Positions 11,621 to 24,760 are shown, counted from the stretch's first letter. The stretch is 64,000 nucleotides of DNA from Pseudoalteromonas aliena SW19 (GCF_014905615.1 NZ_AQGU01000025.1:62001-126000); one strand, 5' to 3'. The notes: generated from the letters alone by a model not told the origin. Numbers and translations: made by a program.

Positions 11621-12329
11621 AGATTGCGTTAAGCTCCTGTGGTTGCCACATAATTGGATTAAGAGTATAGGTGCGTGCTGCTTTGAGTTTAGTCAAAAAT
11701 TTTGAACGAGGGACTACTTTTGCACCTAAAGTCATTAAATAAGGGTTTTCTAGTTGGCAGTCAATAAAATGTGCATTATGGCGTTTAAGCCAATTTACAA
11801 GTGCCCACATAGCAAGCTTGGAGCAATTGGTTTGATGATGAAACATTGACTCACCACAAAATACACCATTTTGCATAATGCCGTATAAGCCACCTGCAAG
11901 CTCACCGTTGCTCCAAACCTCTAAGCTATGAGCAATGCCCGCATTATGGGCATTGGTGTACGCATCAAGCATGTCAGAGGTGATCCAAGTGCCATCGGTA
12001 TCAAGGCGTTGATCGCGACATGCTTCTATCACCTCTTCAAAGGCATTATTAATGGTTACTTTTACAGGGTGCTTTTTTAAATGCTTACGCAGACTTTTAC
12101 TTATATGAAAATCATCGAGCTCAAAAATACCGCGCTCGCTGGGTGACCACCACATAATAGGCTCGTCTTCACTAAACCAAGGGAATATTCCACTTTTGTA
12201 CGCGTTACTCAGGCGTGGCAAACTCAAATCTCCGCCAATTGCTAACAAGCCGTCGGGAGATGTTAATGCATATTCCGGATTGGGGAATGCTATATCGGTT
12301 TCGCTTAATTGGTATAGCTGGTTTCTCAT
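11613..12329 (-). CDS. aat: leucyl/phenylalanyl-tRNA-protein transferase
   Basis: Transfers Leu or Phe from tRNA to N-terminal Lys or Arg, marking proteins for ClpS-ClpAP degradation. The 238 residues include the family start FPNPEYALTSPDGLLAIGGDLS, the GIFPWF and WWSPSERGIF segments, and CQLENPYLMTLGAKVVPR. It overlaps bpt by 8 bp and is the first gene of the aat-bpt pair. It is divided from trxB by a terminator. Confidence 0.97.
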   Translation of the reverse strand: MRNQLYQLSETDIAFPNPEYALTSPDGLLAIGGDLSLPRLSNAYKSGIFPWFSEDEPIMWWSPSERGIFELDDFHISKSLRKHLKKHPVKVTINNAFEEVIEACRDQRLDTDGTWITSDMLDAYTNAHNAGIAHSLEVWSNGELAGGLYGIMQNGVFCGESMFHHQTNCSKLAMWALVNWLKRHNAHFIDCQLENPYLMTLGAKVVPRSKFLTKLKAARTYTLNPIMWQPQELNAIYE

Positions 12330-12380
12330 ACAGTGCTTATTTTATAATTGTTCATAAAAGTGTAACTATATTTTAGACAT

Positions 12381-12404
12381 AAAAAAAGGGCTGAATGACA
12401 GCCC
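12381..12404 (-). terminator. terminator after trxB
   Basis: Read on the minus strand, the hairpin GGGCTG-TCATT-CAGCCC is followed by seven T. It lies about 20 bp after the trxB stop and upstream of aat. Confidence 0.75.
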
Positions 12405-12424
12405 TCAATTATTATTTTATTTAC

Positions 12425-13414
<990 letters not shown>

Positions 13415-13672
13415 TTAATGCGCTTGATTCTAAGAAAAACAAGGCAGAAGTAAACAAAATCCGCGATTATTTTTTTTCGTAAATCGAAAAGCTGTGCAAT
13501 ATTGTGTACTGGTAATTGTTACTTTGAGAACGAATAAAGCAAAGTAGCTCAATAAATAGACTAACAAGCAACAAAACAACGTTAATTCATGACCACTTTG
13601 ATTTTTTTTGTTATGTTTTACCTAATTTTATTTGTCACTGATAGATCATGTGACCCAAGTGAATAGGCAACT

Positions 13673-14998
13673 ATGTTATTTTGGCAGGAAAAACCCGCAT
13701 TCGGGTTGACTTCAAAAGACGTTAACGTCTTAACCAATGCGCAAGATTACCGTACGCAATTACTACGTTTAATTAGCAATGCAAAAAAACGTATCTACAT
13801 CACTGCGTTGTATTTACAAGATGATGAAGCAGGTCGCGAAATTTTAGATGCTTTGCACCGTGTGTCATTAGCAAACCCTGCACTTGAAATAAAAGTGTTG
13901 GTGGATTTTCATCGTGCGCAACGTGGCCTTATTGGCGCTGAAAAATCAGACGGTAACGCAAGTTTATATTGCGACTATTTAGAAAAATTTAATTCAAATG
14001 TGCAAGTTTATGGCGTACCTGTAAAAGCCAAAGAGTTATTTGGCGTATTGCATTTAAAAGGTTTTGTGATTGACGATACCTTACTTTACAGCGGCGCAAG
14101 TTTAAACAACGTGTACTTGCAGTACAACGATCGCTACAGACTCGATCGCTACTTTTTAATAACGCAGAGAGAGCTGTGCAACTCTATAATTGCGTTTATT
14201 GAAACAAATTTACTAAGCTCAATAGCTGTGCCACGAATAGATACACGCCCACTTAAGCGTTTAAACGACTTTAAGTTAGAGCAAAAGCAATTAATGCGTG
14301 ATTTAAAAGTTGCGAGTTACAGCGTAGCAGAGCAGCAAAATAAGCAAGCATTAGGCATTCGTTTATTTTTAGGGCTTGGTCGTCGTAATAACGAGTTAAA
14401 CCGTGTAATAAAAGCGTTATTTGACACCACTGAACAAGAACTTGTGTTGTATACGCCATACTTTAATTTTCCGGCGCCGCTGATGCGTTCGTTGCGTCGA
14501 TTATTAAAGCAAGGTAAGCAGGTTACTATTATTGTGGGCGATAAAACAGCAAACGACTTTTATATGCCGCCAAGCGAGCCGTTTAGTAAAATAGGGGCAT
14601 TACCTTATTTATACGAAACCATTTTGCATAAATTTGTAAAAACGCAAAAGCGCCATATCGATAACGGTAATTTAAACGTGTATTTGTGGAAAGATGAAAG
14701 TAATTCGTTCCATTTAAAAGGTATTTGTTCAGATAGAACAAAACATTTACTAAGTGGGCATAACCTTAATCCACGCGCATGGGGTCTTGATATCGAAAAC
14801 GGTATTTTAATAGAAGATCCAGAGCAAACAATTATGCAGGCCATTGATAACGAAAAGCAGGAAATTTTACAACACTGCCGTCGTTTAACAGGCCCAGATG
14901 ATTTAGAAACAATGGATGATTACCCGCAACCAGTTAAAAAACTACTTGGTCAAGCTAAGCGCGTAAAAGTAGATTTTATAATTAAGCGTTTTATCTAA
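13673..14998 (+). CDS. pssA: CDP-diacylglycerol-serine O-phosphatidyltransferase
   Basis: Makes phosphatidylserine from CDP-diacylglycerol and serine, the first committed step to phosphatidylethanolamine. This is the phospholipase-D-type PssA of gammaproteobacteria (441 residues; E. coli 451). Two HKD motifs are visible: HLKGFVIDD from about residue 126, and HLKGICSD near 346, each followed by SG-x-N. No membrane segment is predicted, in keeping with a peripheral enzyme. It stands alone between the divergent trxB and the convergent ald. Confidence 0.93.
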   Translation: MLFWQEKPAFGLTSKDVNVLTNAQDYRTQLLRLISNAKKRIYITALYLQDDEAGREILDALHRVSLANPALEIKVLVDFHRAQRGLIGAEKSDGNASLYCDYLEKFNSNVQVYGVPVKAKELFGVLHLKGFVIDDTLLYSGASLNNVYLQYNDRYRLDRYFLITQRELCNSIIAFIETNLLSSIAVPRIDTRPLKRLNDFKLEQKQLMRDLKVASYSVAEQQNKQALGIRLFLGLGRRNNELNRVIKALFDTTEQELVLYTPYFNFPAPLMRSLRRLLKQGKQVTIIVGDKTANDFYMPPSEPFSKIGALPYLYETILHKFVKTQKRHIDNGNLNVYLWKDESNSFHLKGICSDRTKHLLSGHNLNPRAWGLDIENGILIEDPEQTIMQAIDNEKQEILQHCRRLTGPDDLETMDDYPQPVKKLLGQAKRVKVDFIIKRFI

Positions 14999-15032
14999 AC
15001 CTGCCTGTACAAGATTCAAAATCTAGACAAAA

Positions 15033-15058
15033 AAAAGCAGCTTAATAGCTGCTTTTTA
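15033..15058 (+). terminator. bidirectional terminator between pssA and ald
   Basis: Stem AAAAGCAGCT / AGCTGCTTTT, loop TAAT, flanked by A on the left and T on the right. It serves pssA and can also serve ald on the opposite strand. Confidence 0.8.
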
Positions 15059-15102
15059 TTGTTTAGGGTTAGGCTGTTAAAGCCTAACTAGAAAACGCTA
15101 AA

Positions 15103-16224
15103 TTAGGCGTTTTCTACCGCTGTGCGTGGATCAACATATTCCATGTTGAATGCTTGTGCCACTTCTTTATAAGTTACTTGGCCTTTAATTACGTTTAAGC
15201 CTTTTAAGAAGTGAGCGTCATCTAGTAGCGCCTTTTTATAACCTTTGTTTGCAAGATTAATGATGAAAGGCAATGTTGCATTGTTAAGTGCAAACGTAGA
15301 TGTGCGTGGAACAGCACCTGGCATATTAGCAACACAGTAGTGAACAACTTCATCAACGATGAAAGTAGGATCAGCATGCGTCGTTGCTTTAGAAGTCGCA
15401 ATACAGCCACCTTGGTCGATTGCAACGTCAACAATTGCAGAACCAGGTTTCATTGCTTTAATGTGCGCAGCAGTGACTAGTTTAGGTGCAGCTGCACCTG
15501 GGATAAGTACGCCACCTATTACTAAATCAGCTTCTAGTACGTGTTTTTCTAGTGCATCAGCAGTTGAGTAAATAGCTTTAACTTTATTACCAAATTGCGC
15601 ATCTAGTGCACGTAATACGTCGATGTTACGATCAAGAACGACCACTTCAGCACCAAGGCCAACAGCCATTTGAGCTGCGCTACGACCAACCATGCCGCCG
15701 CCAATGATAACAACTTTAGCCGCTTCAACCCCTGGTACGCCACCTAATAGCATGCCACGACCGTGGTTAGATTTTTCTAGTGCTTGTGCACCAGCTTGAA
15801 TAGACATACGACCAGCTACTTCGCTCATAGGAGCAAGAAGCGGTAAGCCACCGCGAGAGTCAGTTACAGTTTCGTATGCGATACAAATAGCTTTGCTTTT
15901 AACAAGGTCTTCAGTTTGTGGAAGATCAGGCGCAAGATGTAAGTAAGTGAAAAGAATTTGGTCTTCACGAAGCATTGCACGTTCAACAGCTTGTGGCTCT
16001 TTTACTTTTACAATCATGTCTGCTTTAGCAAAAACATCAGCCGCAGTTGCTAAAATTTCAGCACCGGCTTGCGTGTAATCTTCGTTAGTAAAACCAATGC
16101 CCATACCTGCATCAGTTTCTACAATCACTTGGTGGCCGTGATTTACTAATTCACGAACACTAGCAGGGACCATACCTACACGGTATTCATGGTTTTTTAT
16201 TTCTTTAGGTACACCAATAATCAT
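15103..16224 (-). CDS. ald: alanine dehydrogenase
   Basis: Reversible NAD-dependent deamination of L-alanine to pyruvate and ammonia. It is 373 residues with catalytic K75 (KVKEPQ) and H96 (TYLHLA) at the expected places, and a Rossmann motif VVIIGGGMVGRSAAQMAVGLGA. It is divergent from lrp with about 130 bp between start codons. Lrp-family control of ald is common in other bacteria, so the shared promoter region is a likely Lrp target (inference). Confidence 0.97.
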   Translation of the reverse strand: MIIGVPKEIKNHEYRVGMVPASVRELVNHGHQVIVETDAGMGIGFTNEDYTQAGAEILATAADVFAKADMIVKVKEPQAVERAMLREDQILFTYLHLAPDLPQTEDLVKSKAICIAYETVTDSRGGLPLLAPMSEVAGRMSIQAGAQALEKSNHGRGMLLGGVPGVEAAKVVIIGGGMVGRSAAQMAVGLGAEVVVLDRNIDVLRALDAQFGNKVKAIYSTADALEKHVLEADLVIGGVLIPGAAAPKLVTAAHIKAMKPGSAIVDVAIDQGGCIATSKATTHADPTFIVDEVVHYCVANMPGAVPRTSTFALNNATLPFIINLANKGYKKALLDDAHFLKGLNVIKGQVTYKEVAQAFNMEYVDPRTAVENA

Positions 16225-16357
16225 AACATTTGCCTTATTAAGAACGGATTAACATTTTTCACTATTATATTCATGACAAGCCCGTGTGTCTCACCTTTTT
16301 TAAAGTCAAATCTAGTGTTATTATCTAAATAAATAAAATAAACAGTATAAAAAACTA

Positions 16358-16846
16358 ATGAGTGCTATGCATCAGTTATTAGATAGAATTGACCGTAAAA
16401 TTTTGATGGAACTACAACATGATGGGCGCCTGTCAAATGTTGAACTGGCCAGACGAGTTGGCCTAAGCGCCACGCCCTGTCTAGAGCGAGTGAAAAAGCT
16501 AGAGCGAGAAGGCTACATACTTGGCTACAAAGCAGTGGTCGATCCAGCTAAGCTTGGACAAGGTTTGTCGGTGTATGTAGAAGTAACGATTACCAAAACC
16601 TCTCCCGACGTATTTGACGAGTTCAGTGCAGCAGTTAAAAAGCACGAAGAGATCATAGAGTGTCATTTGGTGTCGGGTAACTTCGACTTTTTACTTAAAA
16701 CGCGCGTTAACGATATGTCTGAGTATCGAGGGGTTTTAGGTGACATATTATTAAAACTACCCAACGTAAGTGAAAGTCGTACTTATGTAGTTATGGAAGA
16801 AGTAAAAGGCGAAGAAGGTGTAATTATTCGCCCGTATATTGCTTAA
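16358..16846 (+). CDS. lrp: leucine-responsive regulatory protein
   Basis: A 162-residue global regulator of amino-acid metabolism. The N-terminal HTH (LSNVELARRVGLSATPCLERVKKLEREGYI) and the C-terminal RAM/AsnC domain (VSGNFDFLLKTRVNDMSEYRGVLGD) match E. coli Lrp in length and sequence. Position between trxB and ftsK is conserved. It is divergent from ald. Repeat element R1 fills most of the gap to ftsK. Confidence 0.95.
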   Translation: MSAMHQLLDRIDRKILMELQHDGRLSNVELARRVGLSATPCLERVKKLEREGYILGYKAVVDPAKLGQGLSVYVEVTITKTSPDVFDEFSAAVKKHEEIIECHLVSGNFDFLLKTRVNDMSEYRGVLGDILLKLPNVSESRTYVVMEEVKGEEGVIIRPYIA

Positions 16847-16924
16847 CAGTATTTATAATAGGCTGACATTTGCTTTTATCTGCCTAAATTATAAAAACGT
16901 GTTCATAATCAGGCCATCAAGGCT

Positions 16925-17190
16925 AGGGCCTGTTGACCTTTCAGGATTAAAATTTGTTCAATCTAGGGGCGATTTAATCACGGCGCGAGGTTTGTAACCT
17001 AGTGGGCTAAGTAAAAACCGAGCAACAAAGAGTTAATTGCCCCTAGGTAGAACCCTTCGGGCAGCGCATGTTTGGCATTTATGCTGCGTTATCGCCTATT
17101 TATGGGGAATAACCACACACCATAGGCTCTGCCTTGCCTAAATACCAAACAGTCAGCTGCAAATTTAACCTCGAAAGATAAACAGGCCCT
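16925..17190. repeat. long structured repeat R1
   Basis: A 266-bp element whose ends are inverted: AGGGCCTGTTGACCTTTC on the left, and GAAAGATAAACAGGCCCT on the right. The inside has several hairpins: AGGTT-TGT-AACCT, ACCCTTCGGG, and a long pairing of CTAGGGGCGATT with AATTGCCCCTAG. No ORF is plausible. Related copies are R2 (41909), R3 (48561), R4 (60904) and R5 (62524). R1 and R5 share one orientation; R2, R3 and R4 the other. It lies between lrp and ftsK. Confidence 0.8.
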
Positions 17191-17278
17191 AAGATAAAGT
17201 GCAACAAATTGCATTTCCTGCTAAGGTATTTGACTGCTAAGAGAGTGTAAATAGAATAATAAAGAGGGATAGGAAACT

Positions 17279-19774
17279 ATGCGCCTAAACGGTGTGCAAA
17301 GACTATTAGAAACAGGGCTGATAATCAGTACCTTTACAGCAATATTTATTTTATGTGCGTTGATCAGTTTTGATCCCGCCGATGCGGCGTGGTCGCAAAC
17401 AAGCTTTAGCGAAGTAAGAAACATTACGGGTGCTGCGGGTGCATGGATTGCGGATGTATTACTACTCACATTTGGTTGGTTGGCTTACTTAGTGCCTGCT
17501 GCAATTCAAATATTTGGTTATTTGTTATTTAAGCAACCACATCGCATTTTGCAGCTTGACTACACCACCTTAGCACTGCGTGTAATAGGATTTGCTTTAT
17601 TTATTACCTCGGCCACCGCTATTAGCAGCATTAATTTTGATGATATTTATAACTTTTCATCGGGCGGAGTAGTGGGTGATGTGATTGAATCAGCAATGAT
17701 GCCTGCATTTAATTTCACTGGGACATCCATTTTACTACTGTGCTTCTTTTTTGCCGGACTTACCTTGTTAACAGGTGTGTCGTGGGTTGATTTTGTAGAC
17801 TATTTAGGTGAATTAATCGTTCGATTTTATCGTTTTAGTGCTAGCTACGCACAAGGCTGGATGCATCGAGAGCGTATTGCGGGTAATATTGATAATGATC
17901 AAATGGATGCACAGTTTGATGACGATATTGAAGAACAAATAGAAATCCCTGAAAAAAATAGTAAAGCAGATAAACAAAAAGCAATTAACAAACCACAAAC
18001 GCCATTTAGTGAGCCACCAATGAGTGACGACTTTATGCCGTTTGATGAACTCGATGACATACTTGATCAAGAAATAGGCTTTAGTGCCATTGATGACGAA
18101 CCAATGGATACGGAAGCTGCATTAAACGCACTTGACCAAAGTCAAGTTGTAGAACCTGAAAAGCCAGTTACAACGGTTGTATCGCCAGCAAGACCAATGC
18201 CTAAGCCAAAAGCAGCCTATCAGCCACCACCAACAGCAAAAGAAAAATTTGAGCAGTTACTAACGCAAGAGCCACCACCAGGGCCATTACCGTCGCTGGA
18301 TTTGCTCGACAGACCTGATAAAGCTAAAAATCCGATATCGCAAGAAGAGCTAGATACTGTATCGCGTTTGGTAGAAACAAAACTCCTCGATTTTAACGTC
18401 CAAGCAACGGTTGTAGCCGTATATCCAGGCCCAGTTGTTACGCGTTTCGAACTTGATTTAGCGCCAGGTATCAAGGTGTCTAAAATTACAGGTTTAGCAA
18501 AGGATTTAGCCCGTTCGCTTTCAGCAATTAGCGTACGTGTTGTCGAAGTTATTCCGGGCAAAACCTATGTGGGTATAGAGCTGCCTAACAAACATCGTGA
18601 AATAGTTCGTTTGTCCGAAGTAATAAATGCGCCTAAATTTGAGCAAAACCCATCGCCACTGACTATGGTGCTAGGTAAAGACATTGCCGGTCAGCCTGTA
18701 TGTGCTGATCTGGGTAAAATGCCACATTTATTGGTTGCGGGTACTACCGGTTCAGGCAAATCAGTGGGCGTTAATGTGATGATAGTAAGCTTACTGTATA
18801 AATCGGGTCCTGACGATGTACGTATGATTATGATTGACCCTAAAATGCTTGAGCTATCAGTATACGAAGGCATTCCGCATTTATTGTGTGAAGTAGTCAC
18901 CGATATGAAAGAAGCGGCTAACGCACTGCGTTGGTGTGTGGGCGAGATGGAACGTCGTTATAAATTAATGTCAGCATTGGGTGTGCGTAACTTAAAAGGC
19001 TACAATCAAAAAGTGCTTGAAGCCAATGAAGCGGGCTACCCAATTCTTGACCCATTATTTAAAGACACCGACGGCATGAAAGAAGGCCCAGATGAGCTAG
19101 GTAAGTTACCAAGCATTGTGGTAGTAATAGACGAATTTGCCGACATGATGATGATTGTAGGTAAAAAAGTAGAAGAGCTAATTGCACGTATTGCTCAAAA
19201 AGCACGTGCGGCAGGGATTCACTTAGTGCTTGCTACGCAGCGCCCGTCGGTTGATGTAATTACCGGCTTAATTAAAGCAAATATACCAACGCGTATGGCC
19301 TTTCAGGTATCGAGTAAAATAGATTCGCGTACAATACTTGATCAACAAGGCGCAGAAAACTTACTAGGTATGGGTGACATGCTTTATTTACCGCCAGGCA
19401 CGAGCGTACCAGAGCGTGTGCATGGCGCGTTTGTAGACGACCATGAAGTACACGCTGTAGTAAACGATTGGAAAGCGCGTGCTAAACCAAATTATATTGA
19501 CGAAATACTCAATGGCGATGCCAATGAAGATATTTTATTACCAGGCGAAGCGAGCGAAAACGCTGATGAAGAATCAGATCCGTTATACGACGAAGCTGTG
19601 TCGTTTGTAATTGAAACCGGCAAAGTATCGGTATCGTCAGTGCAACGTAAATTGCGTGTAGGTTATAATCGCGCCGCACGTTTAGTAGAACAAATGGAAA
19701 CATCGGGTATCGTGAGTTCACCAGGCCATAACGGCGCTCGCGATGTATTAGTACCTAATGGAGCAAATTCATGA
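17279..19774 (+). CDS. ftsK: DNA translocase FtsK
   Basis: A divisome protein that pumps chromosomal DNA and activates XerCD at dif. It is 831 residues. Residues 1-170 contain four membrane helices. A linker follows to about residue 330, acidic and then Pro-rich, much shorter than in E. coli (1329 residues in total). The RecA-like motor has Walker [13 protein letters not shown] near residue 488 and Walker [13 protein letters not shown] near 616. The C-terminal winged-helix gamma domain ([36 protein letters not shown]) reads KOPS. It heads ftsK-lolA-rarA-crcB-serS; the stop overlaps lolA by 4 bp. Confidence 0.97.
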   Translation: MRLNGVQRLLETGLIISTFTAIFILCALISFDPADAAWSQTSFSEVRNITGAAGAWIADVLLLTFGWLAYLVPAAIQIFGYLLFKQPHRILQLDYTTLALRVIGFALFITSATAISSINFDDIYNFSSGGVVGDVIESAMMPAFNFTGTSILLLCFFFAGLTLLTGVSWVDFVDYLGELIVRFYRFSASYAQGWMHRERIAGNIDNDQMDAQFDDDIEEQIEIPEKNSKADKQKAINKPQTPFSEPPMSDDFMPFDELDDILDQEIGFSAIDDEPMDTEAALNALDQSQVVEPEKPVTTVVSPARPMPKPKAAYQPPPTAKEKFEQLLTQEPPPGPLPSLDLLDRPDKAKNPISQEELDTVSRLVETKLLDFNVQATVVAVYPGPVVTRFELDLAPGIKVSKITGLAKDLARSLSAISVRVVEVIPGKTYVGIELPNKHREIVRLSEVINAPKFEQNPSPLTMVLGKDIAGQPVCADLGKMPHLLVAGTTGSGKSVGVNVMIVSLLYKSGPDDVRMIMIDPKMLELSVYEGIPHLLCEVVTDMKEAANALRWCVGEMERRYKLMSALGVRNLKGYNQKVLEANEAGYPILDPLFKDTDGMKEGPDELGKLPSIVVVIDEFADMMMIVGKKVEELIARIAQKARAAGIHLVLATQRPSVDVITGLIKANIPTRMAFQVSSKIDSRTILDQQGAENLLGMGDMLYLPPGTSVPERVHGAFVDDHEVHAVVNDWKARAKPNYIDEILNGDANEDILLPGEASENADEESDPLYDEAVSFVIETGKVSVSSVQRKLRVGYNRAARLVEQMETSGIVSSPGHNGARDVLVPNGANS

Positions 19775-20397
19775 AAAAATTTAACGCCTTATTATTAGTG
19801 TTAGGCAGCGTAATTACTGCACCAAGCTTTGCTGACGACAGCCAAGCACTACAAGACCAACTTGCCACGTTAAAAAGCTTTAAAGCGCAGTTTGCACAAA
19901 AAGTAACAGATAAAGAAGGCCAAGCAGTTATGCAAGGCGAGGGCACAATAGCCCTTCAACAACCTATGATGATCCGCTGGCAGCAAACAAACCCAGACGA
20001 TACTTTATTTGTATCAAACGGCGATAAAACATATTACTTCGACAGCTTTGCTGAGCAAGTAACGATAATGAAAACCAGCAGCCTAATCGACTCAACGCCG
20101 TTTGTATTGCTTACCTCAAAAGACCCAGCACAATGGGAAAAATACAGCGTACTTGCAACAAATACAGGTTTTAGCGTAACGCCAAATAAAGGCGTAGAAA
20201 GCCAAGTAGAACAACTTGATATAGCGTTTGCAGGTAACGAGCAAGGCCTTGCTAAACTAGTCGTTACCGACAACTCAGGGCAGCTATCGTCATTTACGTT
20301 TAACAATGCACAAGTTAATACGCAGCTTGATAAAAGCACTTTTGAATTTACGCCTCCTGAAGGTGTTGAAATAGACGATCAGAGTAACGGTGAGTAA
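19771..20397 (+). CDS. lolA: outer-membrane lipoprotein carrier protein LolA
   Basis: A periplasmic chaperone that takes lipoproteins from LolCDE to LolB. The 208 residues begin with a signal peptide ([15 protein letters not shown]) and continue with the LolA start [19 protein letters not shown]. The family's MxxxP-W pattern is present ([19 protein letters not shown]). It overlaps ftsK by 4 bp and rarA by 8 bp, as expected for a coupled operon with conserved order ftsK-lolA-rarA. Confidence 0.95.
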   Translation: MKKFNALLLVLGSVITAPSFADDSQALQDQLATLKSFKAQFAQKVTDKEGQAVMQGEGTIALQQPMMIRWQQTNPDDTLFVSNGDKTYYFDSFAEQVTIMKTSSLIDSTPFVLLTSKDPAQWEKYSVLATNTGFSVTPNKGVESQVEQLDIAFAGNEQGLAKLVVTDNSGQLSSFTFNNAQVNTQLDKSTFEFTPPEGVEIDDQSNGE

Positions 20398-21733
20398 TTT
20401 AGGTTTTAACTTTGGGCCCGATGTACGCCCACTTGCCGCGCGTATGCGCCCTACAACGCTTGATGAGTACATTGGTCAGCATCACTTATTAAGCGCTGAT
20501 AAACCACTGCATCAAGCCATTGTCGCAGGGCGATGCCATAGTTTAATTTTATGGGGCCCGCCGGGTGTTGGCAAAACAACACTCGCGCAAATAATTGCCA
20601 ACCACGCTGATGCCTCACTTATTCAAATGTCGGCGGTAACCGCAGGCGTTAAAGATATTCGCGACAGCGTAACGCAAGCGCGCGAAAACTTAGAAAGCCG
20701 TGGCCAACGCACCCTTATGTTTGTTGACGAAGTTCACCGCTTTAATAAATCCCAACAAGATGCTTTTTTACCGCATATAGAAGATGGCACCTTTATATTT
20801 GTAGGTGCAACCACCGAAAACCCATCGTTTGCCCTTAACAACGCTATATTGTCGCGTGCACGCGTGTATGTTTTAAAATCGCTTGCCGATAGCGATTTAT
20901 ACACTGTAATAGAACGCGCACTTAAACAAGACGAGCAGCTAAACCAAAAAAACATAGTTATTGCCGATAACGCTAAACAGGCACTTTGCCAAGCAAGTGG
21001 CGGCGATGCGCGTAAAGTACTTAATTTACTTGAACAAGCAGTTGATTTAACAACTGAGCAAAACGGTCAATACAACGTAGACGAGCACGTACTTAGCCAA
21101 GTATTACCCACGCATTTAGCTAAATACGACAAAGGCGGCGATGAGTTTTACGATTTAATATCAGCCTTTCATAAATCCGTACGTGGCAGCTCCCCAGACG
21201 GCGCGCTGTATTGGTATTGCCGAATTTTAGCTGGTGGTGGCGACCCTTTGTATGTAGCGAGGCGTTTACTTGCCATTGCTACAGAAGACATTGGTAACGC
21301 CGATCCTCGCGCGATGCAAGTTGCCCTAAATGCGTGGGATATATTTCAGCGAGTAGGGCCAAGCGAAGGTGAGCGCGCTATTGCACAAGCCACATTGTAT
21401 TTAGCCAGTGCACCTAAAAGTAATGCAGTGTATATGGCGTTTAATCAAGCCAAAGCTGATGCTCAAAATGAGCCAAGCTACCCAGTGCCAGAGCACCTAC
21501 GCAATGCACCAACCAACTTAATGAAAGACTTAGGTTACGGCGCTGAGTATCGCTATGCGCATAATGAAGAAGGCGCATTTGCCGCAGGTGAAAAATATTT
21601 ACCACCAGAAATGGACGGTAAAGAATATTACTTACCGAGCGAGCGCGGACTTGAGCAAAAAATTAAACAAAAACTCGATTACCTAAAAGAGCGCGATGCG
21701 CAAAGCCCACTTAAACGATACGAAAATGATTAA
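20390..21733 (+). CDS. rarA: replication-associated recombination protein RarA
   Basis: A AAA+ ATPase of the RarA/MgsA/WRNIP1 family, acting at stalled forks. It is 447 residues with a GTG start overlapping lolA. Walker [10 protein letters not shown] is near residue 56, Walker B is [11 protein letters not shown], and the sensor is [18 protein letters not shown]. The C-terminal tetramerisation domain ([28 protein letters not shown]) is complete. It overlaps crcB by 8 bp. Confidence 0.96.
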   Translation: MSNLGFNFGPDVRPLAARMRPTTLDEYIGQHHLLSADKPLHQAIVAGRCHSLILWGPPGVGKTTLAQIIANHADASLIQMSAVTAGVKDIRDSVTQARENLESRGQRTLMFVDEVHRFNKSQQDAFLPHIEDGTFIFVGATTENPSFALNNAILSRARVYVLKSLADSDLYTVIERALKQDEQLNQKNIVIADNAKQALCQASGGDARKVLNLLEQAVDLTTEQNGQYNVDEHVLSQVLPTHLAKYDKGGDEFYDLISAFHKSVRGSSPDGALYWYCRILAGGGDPLYVARRLLAIATEDIGNADPRAMQVALNAWDIFQRVGPSEGERAIAQATLYLASAPKSNAVYMAFNQAKADAQNEPSYPVPEHLRNAPTNLMKDLGYGAEYRYAHNEEGAFAAGEKYLPPEMDGKEYYLPSERGLEQKIKQKLDYLKERDAQSPLKRYEND

Positions 21734-22106
21734 ACTTTATCTGATGATCGCCCTTGGCGGAGCCTCAGGTGCGTGTTTAAGGTTTTTTATTAGCGAAAGC
21801 ATGCTAAAACTCCTCGGTAGGGGATTCCCTTTTGGCACGTTGACGGTTAATATTCTGGGTTCATTGTTAATGGGCATTTTGTACGGTTTGATAGATAAAG
21901 AAATTATCACCGCAAGCCCCGCCAAAACCCTTATAGGAATTGGCTTTTTAGGTGCATTAACCACCTTTTCAACATTCTCAATGGACTCGTTGTTGTTATT
22001 ACAACAAGGTCACTTTATTAAAATGGCCCTCAATATCATCTTAAACGTGATGGTGTGTATTTTTATGGCTTGGCTGGGCCTTCAGCTAGTAATGCAAAAA
22101 GGTTAA
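21726..22106 (+). CDS. crcB: fluoride channel CrcB/Fluc
   Basis: A 126-residue, four-helix membrane protein that exports fluoride as a dual-topology dimer. Family motifs: [14 protein letters not shown] at the start, [14 protein letters not shown], and [16 protein letters not shown] with the pore-lining Phe/Thr. The ATG at 21726 inside the rarA stop region was chosen because residues before it do not fit the family. No fluoride riboswitch was seen; the gene lies inside the ftsK-serS operon. Confidence 0.93.
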   Translation: MIKLYLMIALGGASGACLRFFISESMLKLLGRGFPFGTLTVNILGSLLMGILYGLIDKEIITASPAKTLIGIGFLGALTTFSTFSMDSLLLLQQGHFIKMALNIILNVMVCIFMAWLGLQLVMQKG

Positions 22107-23420
<1,314 letters not shown>

Positions 23421-23467
23421 AAATCAAGTTTAAGTTAAGCAAGCTTTAAGCTTGTAAATCTTAAGAC

Positions 23468-23503
23468 AAAAGCCGCTGTTTGTAATAAACAGCGGCTTTT
23501 TTG
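23468..23503 (+). terminator. terminator after serS
   Basis: A 14-bp stem AAAAGCCGCTGTTT / AAACAGCGGCTTTT with a 5-nt loop and further T. It ends the ftsK-serS operon. Confidence 0.87.
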
Positions 23504-24036
23504 TGGTAGGTTAAAGGTAATAAAGTTCAGCTAATATGTAGGATGTGCTTTAGCGCGTTATAGTTCTTTGGCAAAAATATGCGCCAGTCCTTTTTATAAG
23601 TTCCTTGCGCTACATTTTACGAGTTTACTAAATGATTTAAACATAACTTCACTTGAGTATCTCCCATAGAGCCGGAGCTTATTGCATACTATTTAAGCGG
23701 GTATAGGCAGAATCCAAAACAGATATGCTTCAATAGTGTTCTTTGTATAGCTGGTAACAATAGCGATTGCTATACATATAATCTTTAATCGTGGTTAGGA
23801 AGAGAGATTTCATAAATAATATTCAACATTTTAAATGTGCTGTATGTATAGACAGTGTTTATGTTTTGTCCAATAACATTATTAAAAGTCGTTTTGGTGT
23901 ATTTTAACAGCGAACATTTTATAATATACGTAATTACTTGTTTATATTGTAGTTTCTAGTAGAGTTGTTTAGCCATGTGATATATGCCGTTAGGCATTTT
24001 TAAAGCTTAGAATAAGTATTAAATTATAGAGAAATA
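23504..24036. other. AT-rich spacer; possible left cassette junction at 23989
   Basis: About 530 bp without a recognisable gene between the serS terminator and the beta-barrel gene. The only motif noted is GTTAGGC at 23989-23995, which fits the integron core site GTTRRRY and is the exact complement of GCCTAAC at 24690 just after the next gene. No RNA gene was recognised. Confidence 0.45.
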
Positions 24037-24687
24037 ATGAAAAATTATATAGTAGGGGTAGTGCTCTTATCATTACCTGTTTATACAAAGGCAGAAATGT
24101 CGATAGTCTCGGAAGTATTGTTTGGTAAGGCTAAAAATGAGCTTTATGCATTTCAAGATTTTGATTTAGGAGATAGTCGCTCATCATCACCAGATTCTGA
24201 TTCTTTTGCGTTAAGGTTGGGTCTAGAGCTTACGGATTATATAGCAGTTGAAATAGCTAAGCATGATCATGGTGAATCAATTAGTGAGTATACTATTTCA
24301 ATTCCTCCTCAATTTAATGGCGGTTATGATCACTCTTATGATGTTAGATTACCAATAGATGTTGAATCAATAAAGCTTGGCTTTAAAGGTAAGACTGAGT
24401 TGTTTGAAGATTTTATTGTTAATGTAAGAGTAGGTATTGCCCATTGGAAATATAAAGATGTAATTCCGGCACAGCTTGTTCCTACTGATGTTACTAATGG
24501 TGGTGGCAGTGGTAATGATATTTATACTTCATTAGGTTTAGAATATAAATTAACGCAAAACTTATATGTAGGCTTAGAATATTCATGGTTGGGCATTAAT
24601 GAAACTAAAGAATATGACTATACGGGAGTAGTCAAATATCAACATGATATAAAGGACCTTTCTGTTATCGTTGGTTGGGAATTTTAA
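24037..24687 (+). CDS. small outer-membrane beta-barrel protein
   Basis: A 216-residue secreted protein with signal peptide MKNYIVGVVLLSLPVYTKA. The mature part alternates polar and hydrophobic residues as in an 8-stranded OmpA/OmpW-type barrel (FALRLGLELTDYIAVEIAKHD, YTSLGLEYKLTQNLYVGLEYSW). It ends in an aromatic residue (VGWEF), the usual BAM signal. The gene is more AT-rich than the serS operon. It is enclosed by GTTAGGC 48 bp upstream and an attC-like sequence 2 bp after the stop, suggesting it is the cargo of an integron cassette. Function unknown. Confidence 0.65.
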   Translation: MKNYIVGVVLLSLPVYTKAEMSIVSEVLFGKAKNELYAFQDFDLGDSRSSSPDSDSFALRLGLELTDYIAVEIAKHDHGESISEYTISIPPQFNGGYDHSYDVRLPIDVESIKLGFKGKTELFEDFIVNVRVGIAHWKYKDVIPAQLVPTDVTNGGGSGNDIYTSLGLEYKLTQNLYVGLEYSWLGINETKEYDYTGVVKYQHDIKDLSVIVGWEF

Positions 24688-24689
24688 AT

Positions 24690-24760
24690 GCCTAACAAGC
24701 CTCTGAAATGAGATTCACCAAGGCATGCATGCCATTCGCTGCGCAAATTGCCCGTTAGAA
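24690..24760 (+). other. attC-like recombination site
   Basis: Starts GCCTAAC (fits RYYYAAC) directly after the preceding stop codon and ends GTTAGAA, about 70 bp long. In the centre is the perfect palindrome GGCATGCATGCC. If the segment 23990-24754 is circularised, the site becomes GCCTAAC..GTTAGGC with fully complementary 7-bp cores. The L-type inner boxes pair poorly, so the call is tentative. Confidence 0.4.

Noticed and set aside
15067..15088. Hairpin GGTTAGGCT..AAGCCTAAC as an ald terminator
   Set aside because: No U-run on either strand; the adjacent A/T-flanked hairpin at 15033-15058 serves both genes.
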